Source of the DNA: Trogon surrucura
Taxonomy: Eukaryota; Chordata; Aves; Trogoniformes; Trogonidae
Length of the DNA: 64,000 nt
Assembly (NCBI GenBank): GCA_020746105.1
Contig: CM036629.1
Span: 627,501-691,500, forward strand
Direction: 5' to 3'
The position numbers were made by a program, and so were the translations under genes. A model generated the notes under the pieces. The model did not search any database. It was not told the origin of the DNA and saw nothing but the letters and a program-made list of their open reading frames with translations. Within the stretch, counting starts at the first letter, position 1. Every line of letters begins with the position of its first letter. Below are positions 48,746 through 59,832 of the stretch, one piece after another.

Positions 48746-49928
48746 GTGCGAGACAGCTGACCTCTCATTTGCGCTAGCGCAGCCAGAGAAGCCACCAGCA
48801 CCGGGTTCTGGCGCAGAGACTCTTCCTCGTACAAGCACGCTTGGGTTAGTTCCCTCTCCTGCTCCGTCTCTGCTATCGCTCATTTGCGGCCGTGGGAATG
48901 AATCAAGCAGAAGAGGCCCATACTGGAAACAGATCCGCGCAGGCTGACGGGTCCACTGAGGTTACGCAATTGTAATTGCAGCAGATCAAAATCTCTGCTG
49001 CCATCCTGCAGGCTGCTACTTAAGCTCCGGAAATTCTACAGAAGACGCTCGGTTCTTAAGAGCTCTTTATACCGCACCAGGAGTGCGCGCACACAGAAAC
49101 CGCGGCTATAAAAACCCACACCTGGTAAGTGGCTGTGAATGACCTCCCCTAGCCCAGCCTATAACTTCTCACATAGTTTCGGGGAAAAAAGAGTCTCATT
49201 ACTGGAATTAAATGTATAAAATGATGTTTCACAGTTCAGGCTTAATGGCTGTATTTTATTTGCATATTTTTTCTACAGCTTTCTTAAGAGTACCACGTGT
49301 TCTGTCGCCGTCCCTTGATGTGGGGATGCACACACGTGGATCTCCCTGCTCTGGGGTTGGAGCGCCTGAATCATTTGTCTTTCCATGTTCCTCCTCTGCC
49401 CCCACTGCTTGGTGCCGGAAGCTGCCTATGTTACATGGGATGGAGGAGGAGGCAAAAAAAATAAAAATAAAAATTGAACCTCTCAGCATGTCTAATTCTG
49501 GCCTACCGAGATCTCCCAAAGCAAAAAAGGCCCAGAGCAGACGCAAAGGGCTGTCCGCGGGTCACCCACTCCGAGCCCGCGTGTCGGGGATCCCTCCTGC
49601 GGGCAGCAGAGGAGAAGTGTGGAGAAGAGTCTGAGAGGTGCCAAGACATGTAATCGTCTCAGTCCTGATCAAGCTGCAGAACACGCTGGGGTCCTGGTTC
49701 AAAGCCCTCATCAAGTCTGCCTTGAAAGTGAATCTAGTGGCACGCTGGCCTTTCTGTTTATACAACAACTTACAGCTTTAAATGAAAAGCTGCTTGATAA
49801 AGCAGCCTCAATCCTCCCATTGTGAGCCCTTCAGCAAATTTAACAAAAGAAAAAGCACTGACTAGAAAAAAAAAAAAATAAGGGGGAAAAAAAAAGTCCA
49901 CTCCTCAAGCGGTGCTGCAATCCGGCTG

Positions 49929-49966
49929 GTTGCCATGGCGACATGATGACTTGTTCACATGGCAAC
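49929..49966. promoter_or_regulatory. Two adjacent RFX X-box motifs
   Basis: GTTGCCATGGCGAC (49929-49942) is one base off the palindromic X-box GTTGCCATGGCAAC. GTTCACATGGCAAC (49953-49966) has an intact right half (ATGGCAAC) and a variant left half. Start-to-start spacing is 24 bp. RFX proteins bind such sites in promoters and enhancers of ciliary and neural genes. The sequence match is clear; function is inferred. Confidence 0.6.
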
Positions 49967-50271
49967 ATACCTTAGGTCCACTATTAAAATGATGAGAGTA
50001 AACTGGGTTGCACTAAGTATAGTATCCTGCCTGCTGCTCCCGCCGCTCTCTGCAGCGGGAGCTGGGACAGACACGGGCCAACGGGCGGGAGGGAGAGGAG
50101 AACAAAGCTGAGCACGGCAGAGCTGGTGGGCAGCGGGGAAATGACGGGGATAAACAGAGTTCTAGATCCGTATCCGAGACGAATGACAGCTGCGCAGATG
50201 ATAAATTAAATTTCGCTTTGATATCAAATCTGCCTTTATAAGCTAAAGGATGTTTTCTGTACGTCAGTAAC

Positions 50272-50321
50272 GTGCTCCAGAGGGCACTGAACTTCTTTAG
50301 GAAGTGACCTCTGGTGCTCAC
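50272..50321. promoter_or_regulatory. Opposed pair of CTCF-like motifs
   Basis: GTGCTCCAGAGGGCACT (50272-50288) matches the CTCF core CCANNAGRKGGC fairly well. The reverse strand of 50303-50321 reads GTGAGCACCAGAGGTCACT, also close. The two form an imperfect inverted repeat with a 14-nt spacer. CTCF use is inference. Confidence 0.4.
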
Positions 50322-51518
50322 GGGCAAAAAATAACCGGGGCAAGGAGGGGAAACTGTTGGAGATCCTATCAACCCAGAATTAATTGCGTTAGAAATGAAA
50401 CTTTAGCAATACCTGCTACAGCAGTGAAATGCAGTCACTTATTTTGTTGTTCACATTAAAATCCTAAACAACTAGTTGGCGGTGAATTGTGTAACACCTA
50501 TTTAGATGAAGTACAGGGTGAATCTCCTTGGCTTATGAAGCATGTGCATTACACAACAGACATGAGAAAGTCTTTGAAAATATAAAATACAAGAAAAAAT
50601 ACCTCTAATATGGATTCTGTTTTAATTTTGCCGGCTTCCTTTCTCTACTTTCTTTAGAAGGCAGACTCTTATCACTGAATAGTTAAATGAAACCCATAAT
50701 GGCACGAAGCCCATAATATGGGGCAGCATTCATTTCTCCTGTCCTTGTCACAGCTCCAGCCTCAGCGTGTTACCCTTCACTTGCCTGCAACCCTTTTCTA
50801 CCTTCTCGAGATCTCTGAAATCTGTGGGTGACTTCTGGGCAGCTCCTGCAGCCCTCGCTCCCCCGCGGCGCCGCCAGCTCTGCCCTCGCACGAGGAGCCG
50901 GCCCTAAAGCGTCCCACGGGCTGGCTGCTGCGCTGGTCACTGGTTAGCTGTCGGTGTTGGAGGCTGTGCTGAGGGCTCCTCGTGATTCCAGCAGATGTCA
51001 CGGCAGAGGAGGGTTCCTTTCATCTCCGCACCGATGAAACAATAGATTCGTCCCACTCCCCCTAACACTAGGAACGATAGCTGCCTCACCAGGATGGTAA
51101 ACGGCACGTGGAATGAAAAGAAACCTTCCGGTGCCTATCAAGCTCTCATGACAGCTGCACTCGTGTTTCCTCCTGAGGACCCAAATAGCCACAAAGTGCA
51201 TGAAATCATTAAGCACATGAAAATCCCAGAGGTAGGCTTGGGCTAAACCTCACGATTTCCCAACCAAAAGGCATCAAAGAGCAATCCCTCGTAGTTCTTT
51301 CGCTGCGGCCCTTTGCTCTGCGTGTGCCCATCTCAGCAGATTTTGCCTTCGCTCCACCAGCATCGGGCAGGAACTCCGCGCACACTCCTCCGGCGTGGAG
51401 AGGTCCCGGCGTGTGGTGGGGCAGGCGGGAGGGGATGGCAGTGGCTGGGAAGCCCAGCTTGGAACAAAACCCCTTTAAGAGTATCAGTGCATCTGCACAG
51501 TCACGTCTACGAGCTACA

Positions 51519-51944
51519 AGGATGATCAAGGGACTTGAACATCTCTCTTACGAAAAGAGACTGAGAGAACTGGGGCTGTTTAGTCCTGAAAAGAGCGGGT
51601 CGAGAGGGGATCTTATTAATGTAAATACCTGAGAGGCGGGGGTCAAGAGGAAGGGGGCAATCTCTGCTCAGTGGTGCCCAGTAACAGGACAAGTGAAAAT
51701 GGGTGTAAGCTAGAACATGGGAAGTTCCACCTCAACATGAGGAGAAACTCCTTCCCTGTGCGGGTGCCAGAGCCCTGGCCCAGGCTGCCCAGAGAGGGTG
51801 TGGAGTCTCCTGCTCTGGAGACTTTCCAACCCGCCTGGACATGTCCTTTGTGACCTGCCCTGGGTGACCCTGCTCTGGCAGGAGGTGGCACTGGGTGATC
51901 TCTGGAGGTCCCTTCCAACCCCAAACATTCTGAGAATCTATGAC
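51519..51944 (+). mobile_element. CR1 LINE, truncated (ORF2 C-terminus and 3' UTR)
   Basis: Forward CR1. MIKGLEHLSYEKRLRELGLF (51522-51581) is a clear ORF2 C-terminal block. It then runs through [20 protein letters not shown] and [17 protein letters not shown] to the 3' UTR (GGTGATCTCTGGAGGTCCC, then ATTCTGAGAATCTATG). The region that matches the 83-bp core of the two minus-strand copies differs at very few positions, so all three are one subfamily. A stop after VNT and small indels break the frame. Confidence 0.93.
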
Positions 51945-52849
51945 CTACACAGCCACATCTGCACCCTCACACTGTGAAGGAGCTATTCCAAACAACACAG
52001 GGAATCTATCGCTTTAAGGTAAAGTAAATATATTTTGCATGAGGCAGTATAACAGTCCTTGCAGCAACCCATCTGATAGGGTGCTGACGTGGTGGGACGA
52101 GGTCCCATTTTTATTCATAACACCATTTAGTCAATAAACTAACAAGTTCAAATGAACTCAGAACTTTTCTGCACGACACAACACTTTAATCAGACCTGCC
52201 ATTTGACGTCCAGTACAGAAAGTTGCAGAGTGGAAATTAAGGCTTTATCTGACCAGAAAAATCTCAAAGTGAAGAAAAGACTTCAGATTTCCATTTTGTA
52301 AAGACTGATGCCTAACTGTAGAAAATATACCTGTAGTATTTTTTTTTTCAATGGGTATAATTCACAGACTTGCAAAGTGGGCACAGAAAGTCTTTTGCAA
52401 TGCTTTTCTTCTCTCATCTTCTCCTGCTCCACCCCAGGCATATTCAGAGACGATTTGCTGCTTTCCACTCTCAGTCCTTCAGCACACACCTACCTAATCC
52501 CTCCTTCAAAATAGTTACTTCTACAAAGTGCAAAAATCCTGTTATTTTATATGTATAAAACCCCCTCAATCCCTATAAAGAGCAGAGAAATGGAATCAAG
52601 TTCACCGATTCCTAAACTTTTCACGATAAATCTAATTTTAGAAATAAGACCTATCTGAAGGATAAATGGGGAAGGAATTCCAGGCACTTGTAAGAACTTC
52701 ATTAACGGAAACAGAACCTGAAGGTTCATCAGTGAGACAACAGGTGTTTAAACAATTCCTTCTACCTACGCTCTCACGTCAACTTTATTTTCAAGTTTCA
52801 CTCCATGATGGAGTTGTTTCTTAGCTCCTTGTGTGCTTAGCCATTTAAT

Positions 52850-53060
52850 TAAAGCAATCCATATTGAATTCATGTCCAGATGCCTTGACCAGCAGAGCCA
52901 GATCCTCATTGGCATGCCAGCTGCTCAAAGAAGAGCACAGCCCCTTGCATACTAATCAGAGGAGAAGGCAGTGATTCATCAGCCCGCGATACTGCTTCAG
53001 CATCTACAAGCACTTATGACATGTAATTGCTGGTGCATAAGCAAGCCAGGCCACATTAAA
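52850..53060. promoter_or_regulatory. Candidate conserved non-coding element
   Basis: A complex, moderately AT-rich block contains TTGGCATGCCAGCTGC, TTGCATACTAATCAG, GTGATTCATCAG and GACATGTAATTGCTGG. These are octamer-like, homeodomain and E-box-type words. It is not similar to any repeat I know. Confidence 0.3.
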
Positions 53061-53125
53061 AAGCCTACAGATAGTCAGAGATAAAAATTAATGACTTTTG
53101 CTTTGTGTAATCCTGTGTGCGTGGC

Positions 53126-53149
53126 GGGGGAGGGGAAGGGGAGACTGGG
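53126..53149 (+). other. G-quadruplex motif
   Basis: G tracts at 53126-53130, 53132-53135, 53138-53141 and 53147-53149 with loops of 1, 2 and 5 nt. Confidence 0.75.
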
Positions 53150-53818
53150 ATTAATGGACAAATGTAAGTAGGCACAAAGGAACAAAGACTTTCTTGGCCT
53201 TGTTTACATATTGAACAATAATAATAAAAGAAAAGTGACAAGTTATGGGAAAGGCAAGTGTGAATTTTCGGCACGAGTGAGTTGGAAGACTGCTTGCAGT
53301 TCATTATGGATGCAGAATTTCCATACTCATTATTCCGAAACAAACCTCCTTAGAAGGCCCTTCTGGGACCAATGGCAGCAGTTTTTATTATTCATCTTTT
53401 GCCGGTATTGAGGATGTCATTACAAGAGCTGCACAGAGCTCCTGCTGCATGGCATGCAGGGAGAGAGCAGTATAAATATCTTGGGAGGAATAGCTTATTT
53501 TTCATGAGGCCAGAGCAACCGAAGAGGCAGGGTCATAGTGGGCCACAGTTGTAAAATCAGGAAAGAAGAGGGAGGTAAATCAAGGACAGCAGACAAAGAC
53601 ATTATGTTGTGCACCCACGGCAGCCGCTTCTGTAGACCAAGTCCCCATCGAAATATTCACGCACCGACACTGTCACTGGCGCCTCCCTCTTCCTGCCACA
53701 AATCCCCATCATTCCCCAACGATGGATACACCCTCCTTGAAACAATTTTGAAGAAAACCACAACTTTTCTATTACAATTTTTTTCTTTAACATTTGCTTT
53801 CTCTTCTGCTTTCTGAAG

Positions 53819-54042
53819 TCTTGGCGGGATATGTGCCTATCGAGGAGAACAGTGAAAGTGAATTACTTGAGCTGTCTTCTGACTCGGAGGGAACAAAAGG
53901 AGGGAACAAAACGGACGCACGTGCGATAGCACACAGCATCAGAAACTTAGTCTTACCCCACTTCCAGCACACAGGGCACCATAACCTACTGCAGCAGCTT
54001 GCAGGAGTAGAGGTCTATTGATTTCAGCAGAAACCTGCCCAG
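53819..54042 (+). other. Possible exon (speculative)
   Basis: A long pyrimidine-rich tract (53761-53818) ends in CTGCTTTCTGAAG, a credible 3' splice site. The frame beyond it is open for 66 codons, with an acidic serine-rich start (ENSESELLELSSDSEG), and stops at 54019-54021. A fair donor, CCCAG|GTACAA, follows at 54043. The peptide has no domain I know. It could be a terminal coding exon, a non-coding RNA exon or chance. Confidence 0.2.
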
Positions 54043-54369
54043 GTACAATAGCAGAGATCCGGCAGCAGACTTTCCTTCTGTCAGGAAAATTGCCAATTAC
54101 GCGTACGGCCGCGTGTTCCCTGGCGCAGAGGCCGGTACCTCTAGTCTCATTTCTAAAGGTAAATGCTAGTTCCAGTTCAGACTCCGATTTCAGTCCACTT
54201 CAGCCACCGCGCGCATCCAAGAAAGGCAATTTATCACCTGTTGAATGGAAGTTTCTACTCTGTAGCTGGGAAGAGCTATTTTAGGAACTATTGATTTATC
54301 CTAATTGCATCTATCTTAGTACTTTGAAAAACTGCCATTGCCATGAAGAGAGCATTTAAAAAAAAAAAA

Positions 54370-54403
54370 GAAAAAAGACTATAAAAAAGAAAAAAGACTA
54401 TTC
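54370..54403. repeat. 19-bp A-rich tandem repeat
   Basis: The unit GAAAAAAGACTATAAAAAA occurs once in full and is followed by a partial second copy (GAAAAAAGACTATT), after an A12 run. Confidence 0.85.
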
Positions 54404-57239
54404 TTTAGTCAAGCGTGTTGTTCCTTTTAACGCAGCAGACAAAAACCCCTTCCTGCAGAGGTCAAATACGATCACTGCATGACTCAGAGGTAACAGAGCT
54501 TGTTTTGGCATCTCACCCAGACACTGCTCAGCCACCTCCCAGCACCTTCTGCAGAAGGACATGAGAAATACCCACTCGCACCAGCAAAGGGCACTTGGAG
54601 CCACTGCCCCGAGCAACTGTGATACCACGCAGGAGGGGCAGCATCTCTGACAGGGTCTTTGAGAAAGCCTTTCTCCCCGCAAGTTCTTTGGTTTAGAGAA
54701 GACAAGAGAGTTCCTGAGATTCACACGCACCAGGGAGGAGAGCCAAGCTCTTGGCTTTTCCTTCCACAGCCATACCCACACACCACCGGCACCTGCTGGA
54801 ATCTGCGCGTGAACGGCGGGCTGGGCCTTATACAAATGTGGTCCTTTATGCAGAATAAATCAATCCACATTTGATTTGACCCCCTCTCCTTACTGGTAAC
54901 ATTTGCAAAGACAGGCTGGAGGACTGCTTAGCCTTCCCTTCCTTTCAGAGCCCTGAAGAATAGAGTGGAAAGCTCTGGGACTCAGAAAAACGGAAAATCA
55001 TTGGTATCGGCAGGCAGCTGAGCGGAAACTCAGAGCTATCAGTTGTGTTTAAGCTCCACTGCTGTGTTACAACCTTTCACTCTGCAAACCTTGCTCTTTA
55101 TTTATCAGTTACAGCAGTTAATTTCATCTGTTTTGCAGAAATATTTACCAAGGGTAGGTGAGGGAAGCAGAAGCTGCAGCTGCATTGGCAGTCACCATAC
55201 GATTTATTTACAACTGGGGCTTTGTGGTGCAGCTAGATAAAAGAGGATTAAATTACGCTTTGTAGATTAAGAGTCTGAACACTATAAAACTCCTAAGCCT
55301 TTGTATGCTAAGCAAGAACTTTGACTCCCATAGGAGCTTGCAACAGAGATTCTGCATACACAGAGACGACTCGATTTTTTTTGATATTTCAGTGTACCTT
55401 TCACAAGTAGAGATACTATCAAGCTGTTTCGGAAACATTTTATCGGCACAAAAAAGGTAAACCGAATCCTGATGTCCAGTATATTTTCATCTCAGTTCCT
55501 CCACGCAGTCATTCCAATAGACTTTCTAACTGTGAGGGCACTGTCACTGGTTATACGCCATCCATAAACCCATTCCACTGCTCCCTCACTGCTAGACCAT
55601 CACTGTCCCAGGTCTTTGATTACTGGGAACACGTACTAACACAACATCCCCGCCCCCACACACGCCCTTTTCCTGCCCCCTCTCTTCTCCTTCCCTTGTC
55701 ATCTCATAAATAATTTACAAAATCCACAAAAAAAAAAATCTTTCAAGAAAACTTTTTCTTATATGTAGATAATATTCTGCTTAAAAGAAGGACAAGCAGG
55801 ACCGTTTGGAGATAGACAAAGCAAAAGAAGTTTTGAGTCCTTACAAGACCATAACAAAACCCCACCAACTATGCATGGATCAGATACAGAATAGAAAGGC
55901 GCGTGTGTGTGCATTACGCATTTTTTAGCTGAGAGGGAGGCAACTCTCCAAGGATTCAATCAAATTATTTCTTCCTCAACTTTATTTTCCATTTTTTCCT
56001 CCACACTTCTAGGAGAAAAGCCAGAAGACATTTCAGTCTGATGTATACGTACAAATATCTTCTGCAACAGAAGTCAGAATGAGCTAATTTACACGGAGAT
56101 GTTTCGGGGCAGCCACTGTAATAGACCTCTAACAGCTGTTGCTGGGTTTAGAAGTACAAAATGGAAGTTTCTCATGTAAAACTGTTCCACAAAGATGGGA
56201 TTTTCTTTGCATGTTATGCGTTGGACATTTTAAGATAAGTTTTCTGTTACCATCACCGATGGGAAAGGCAAAGCAGGTTTAGAGCAGGTACTACCCATCC
56301 CTGACGTTCAAGAAAATGATGAAGAAGCCGGTTCATGTGTCCCCGCCAGGCTCGTGGCACAACGGGGCCTCTCCCTCGCCTCCAGCCCAGCACCGGGGTT
56401 TAACCACCCTCCCACCTGGGCACACAGACCCTTAATTTTGCTGAAATACGATGGGTTCTGTACGTTTTGCTGCACAGTCCAATGGGAAGAGGTGGTTTCT
56501 GGAGAAGTGGTTCCCCAATATAAGCCAGGTCCAGCTAAGAAAGGGAGCTTCAGGGGAAATATTAGATGTTAACTGTCCAGGCATAGCTAAGAAGGGTATG
56601 TTAAACAGTAATCGCTAGGTAACTGTCTCAGACAGACAGAAAGAGAGGGGGGGGAAAAACCCTGAAGTAGCTATCTTTAAAGAGAACAAGCAGATCTGAG
56701 TAATCCAATTTAGGGGAGATAAGAGTCTGCTGGTAGCACTGTCCTTTAACTGGACAAACGCCTTCGTTCAAGTGTCAACCCCAATCCTGGGGAGGTCAGC
56801 GTGTGGGGCCTGCAGCCTAATGTACTCCTGAATTGGCTGAGTGGATTTCCGAACAAACACGCTGGTCCACCAGAATTGATTTTCAGCAGGCCGTACGGGT
56901 CCCTAACGTAATTATCCTGCAGTGAGTCAGTTCACAGCAGCCCCTGCATTTAAAAGCTGCTGGTCAGCCGAGAGGAGAGGTTACCGCCGGTGCCTCAGCC
57001 TCTCCGCCAAGTACAGCTTCGCTTTTAATTGTTTAAACAGCAGCGGAATTTCTTTTGCTCTTTCTCAACAGAGAATCATTATATCCCTGTTTAAAGAGGT
57101 CTGGAGGGACCTCAGAAGAAACTTTCCCTCCAAGCTTTGTGTGCTAATGAAAAAAATCAAGTCATAGCTCTCTAATAGGCGAATTCAATTTATAACAAGC
57201 AAATACAATCATCTCGACACCAGCGCTACACCACAATAA

Positions 57240-57550
57240 AATAAAACTTCCCCGGCTTCGGCTGCGCAAAGGCCCCCGCGAGAGGCAGCCCAGCGCCGGC
57301 CACCCCGGCCTGGCACCTGCGGCCACGGCGTGCCTGCGCCCGGCGCCGGCCATCCCCAAACCACCGCCGGCTGGGGGCAGGGGCCACGTCGGTCACTGCT
57401 TTCAGCCACGCTGGCCTCAGGCTTGGCACGACGCAGCACAACACAGCGCGGCACAGCTCGGCATAGCGTGGCTCGGCACGGCATGCTGCCTGGCGCAGGC
57501 GGCCGTACGGCGTGGCTGAGAGCCGGTTGTGCTGCCCACCCCACAGGGAA
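57240..57550. promoter_or_regulatory. CpG-dense patch (small CpG island)
   Basis: High CG density with CGGCGCCGGCC-like words sits in AT-richer surroundings. Long open frames on both strands (57209-57593) are a by-product of the base composition, with no domain. No transcript start is identified. Confidence 0.4.
57426..57485. repeat. Degenerate 5/10-bp minisatellite
   Basis: Twelve consecutive pentamers of the type GCNCG/GCACA (such as GCACG, ACGCA, GCACA, GCGCG, GCTCG, GCATA) run without interruption. It is a short decayed tandem repeat inside the CpG-dense patch. Confidence 0.75.
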
Positions 57551-58479
57551 ATCATTTCCAGGCACCCTACTCCACAGGTTAATTCCTCAATAATTTCCTA
57601 TAGTGCCTTTCTTGGAACTGCTGACATGAGGCAAATCACATCTAGGGAGTTGTCTGATAAAGAAGGGGCAAATTTCTCCACGATAAAGTAATATCATATT
57701 TCTACACAGTCCAGGTAGAGCAAGATCAGTTTTACAGTGTTTCCCCTAATTTTTATTTTTCTCTTTCTTGGTGAAGGTTTGGACTAACTCCGAAAGCCAT
57801 GAGGCAACGCCAGAAATTCTGTAGTTCTGACATACCTAGAAAACAAAGTCCAGGCCCTAGAACTGGGCCTTCTCCGGCAGACCTTGCCAATAATAATGAC
57901 GTTAAGCAGCACTAACGAGATCTCCCCCTTCCCCCTTTCATCACAGCAGCACCAGTTCTTTACAGAAGCAGATGCATCACCAGCAGACAAAAATCACAGC
58001 ACCCGCCACGCTTGGTGTAGGTGCCAGAGCACCTCCTCAGCCTCGGCCAGCTGGGTTCTGCCCCAGCTGCCTAGAAGCTCCCCATGCTGGGAGAACCACC
58101 AGCACCAGAGGCCATTCCCAGCAGTGGTGACAACGAGGATGCACTTGTAGTATACGTTCTCATTTTGGTGCAGAGGCGAAAACGATGAGCTCGCTTGATA
58201 AGCACCGCTGAACCGAAGTTACGTGCACAGGACTTTTTAGTGTTGCTGACTTCCTGCCCTGTGCTTCACATGCTGCGGGATGGGGACCAAAAAACCACCA
58301 CGCTGGGTCCCACTGAGAGCCAGGCTCCTCTCTCCATCCGTGGCCAGAAAACAGGGGAACGCGTGACACAGCCGGCAGCTGCTTGGGGGCTTCCCCAGCC
58401 AGACATTTCATTTGGGCTACTGTGTCCAATACCCATCTCTTCTCCACGAGTTTGTTTGATCTGTTTTGAATTCATTTAT

Positions 58480-58720
58480 TCTTTTGTCTTCCACAACATC
58501 CTGCACAATAAATTCCGTGTGTTAATGCTCCAAGACAAGGTACCAGCTTGTCTTTGTTTTACGAACTTCTCCCATTTGGTGAATATCCCTTACTTCTTCT
58601 AATTATTCCCTAATCTTTTTTCCTATACCACCCACAAATTACAAGCTGCTACTGCACTTCTCCATCACATTTATTATCGTGGATGATGAAGCCTAGCCTT
58701 TTCAGTCCCTCTACTCGTGG
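58480..58720 (-). mobile_element. Ancient reptile-type CR1 LINE fragment, minus strand
   Basis: The plus strand tracks the reverse complement of the CR1 ORF2 C-terminus type common in turtles and old archosaur insertions. In order: a TTCCACAACATCCTGCACAA block followed by AAATTCCGTG (58489-58520), TTTGTTTTACGAACTTC and CATTTGGTG (58553-58582), CTTCTCCATCACATTTATTAT (58657-58677) and CTTTTCAGTCCCTCTACTCG (58698-58717). It is heavily diverged with indels, and no frame survives. It predates the young avian CR1 copies at 42-52 kb. Confidence 0.6.
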
Positions 58721-59269
58721 AGGGTGCCCTATGTCTGTACACTGACTATCCGATCAACTCAGTTCCCAACGTCGGCGTTTCCAGGTAAGGCCTAGCATCC
58801 TGATTTTCCTTCCAAGGCTGAAATACCTGTTAACACAGAACCTGCTCCTCATATCTCCACCGAAGAGCGCCAAACAGTGCTATACACCCTCAGCTTTTCA
58901 CACAGCCTCCATTTCAACCCTGGTGCTAAAATTGTCTCGGCAAACTGAAGCTCCACTCAAAGCGCCCCGACTGAATCTGTGCGGAGAGAATCAGCGCAGA
59001 TGCAAGCTGCTCCACAGCTCACCAGCCCCAAGTGGCAAGTGAGCAGCCGGGAAGGATTCCTAGACGGAGCGTCTACCTGGATAACGGCTTCACCGCAATA
59101 CGATTTTGTGCTGGTTCCATCTATGTTTCCTCCAGTCAGTCAGATGTTGCTTTAACTGTGCTCCACTCTCCCCGCTGCAGTCGCAGAAAGCCATCTGTCA
59201 GATCCGCAGCCTTATTTCCCTTTTCCTGTCTTTCCCCAAAGTAGGAGCAAATGGGGCCAGATTCCAGCT

Positions 59270-59530
59270 GTATTTTTCATCCTCCAATTAGCAGGCTCCA
59301 ATTCATCACTCTGAGTATCTCCTGGCATCAGTGCTGAGATTCCCTCCTCACGCCTGGTAAATCGGTCTTCATTTAAAACCCTCTCTCTTAGCCCTAAATG
59401 GAAATCAATTCTGCAAGTTTAGCAAATAGTTAATTACTCCACAAAGAGGATTGATTGGCCTTTGATCACCAGAAAGCTCTGTAGTGCTATTAGTCTCTTT
59501 CATCTGTGATTAAACCACAGAGAAAAAGAA
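59270..59530. promoter_or_regulatory. Candidate conserved non-coding element
   Basis: Non-repeat block with CTCCAATTAGCAGG, AAATCAATTCTGC, AGTTAATTACTCC, GGATTGATTGGCCTTTGATC (including a TCF/LEF-type CTTTGATC) and GTGATTAAACC. Homeodomain plus TCF-type words suggest an enhancer. This is inference. Confidence 0.35.
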
Positions 59531-59815
59531 ACAAAAACTAAATTAGGCTTCTCCTGTTATCCTACAAATATTTAATGACGGGATAATCTCCTAAAGGTGC
59601 GATCAGGGGATATACATTCCACCAGGAAACGTCTCCAGCTCAACCTTGAACCCAAATTCTCTCCCTGAAAAGAGCCTGGCAACGAACTTTAGAGAGGAAC
59701 GGAGCTGAGCTCAAAGGGACGCTTTGTAGTACACACTCTTCTTGGCCTTTTCTTCTTCCTCTTCTTATGTACGTTTTAATGCAGATAAAGATTTTCCCAA
59801 CGGAGTCCTGACATG

Positions 59816-59832
59816 AATAATAATAATAATAA
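59816..59832. repeat. (AAT)n microsatellite
   Basis: About five and a half AAT units, short and possibly polymorphic. Confidence 0.85.

Larger units (their letters stand above)
48746..51518. other. Unique non-coding DNA with regulatory-type motifs
   Basis: No gene is recognised. It contains a pair of RFX-type motifs (49929-49966), an inverted pair of CTCF-like motifs (50272-50321), an A-rich tract (49866-49895) and a CpG-dense patch at 50830-50920. Confidence 0.5.
51945..58479. other. Unique non-coding DNA
   Basis: No gene is recognised. It holds a candidate element (52850-53060), a G-quadruplex motif (53126-53149), a possible exon (53819-54042), a splice-like micro-block at 55139-55158, an A-rich tandem repeat (54370-54403) and a CpG-dense patch with short tandem repeats (57240-57550). 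Confidence 0.5.
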
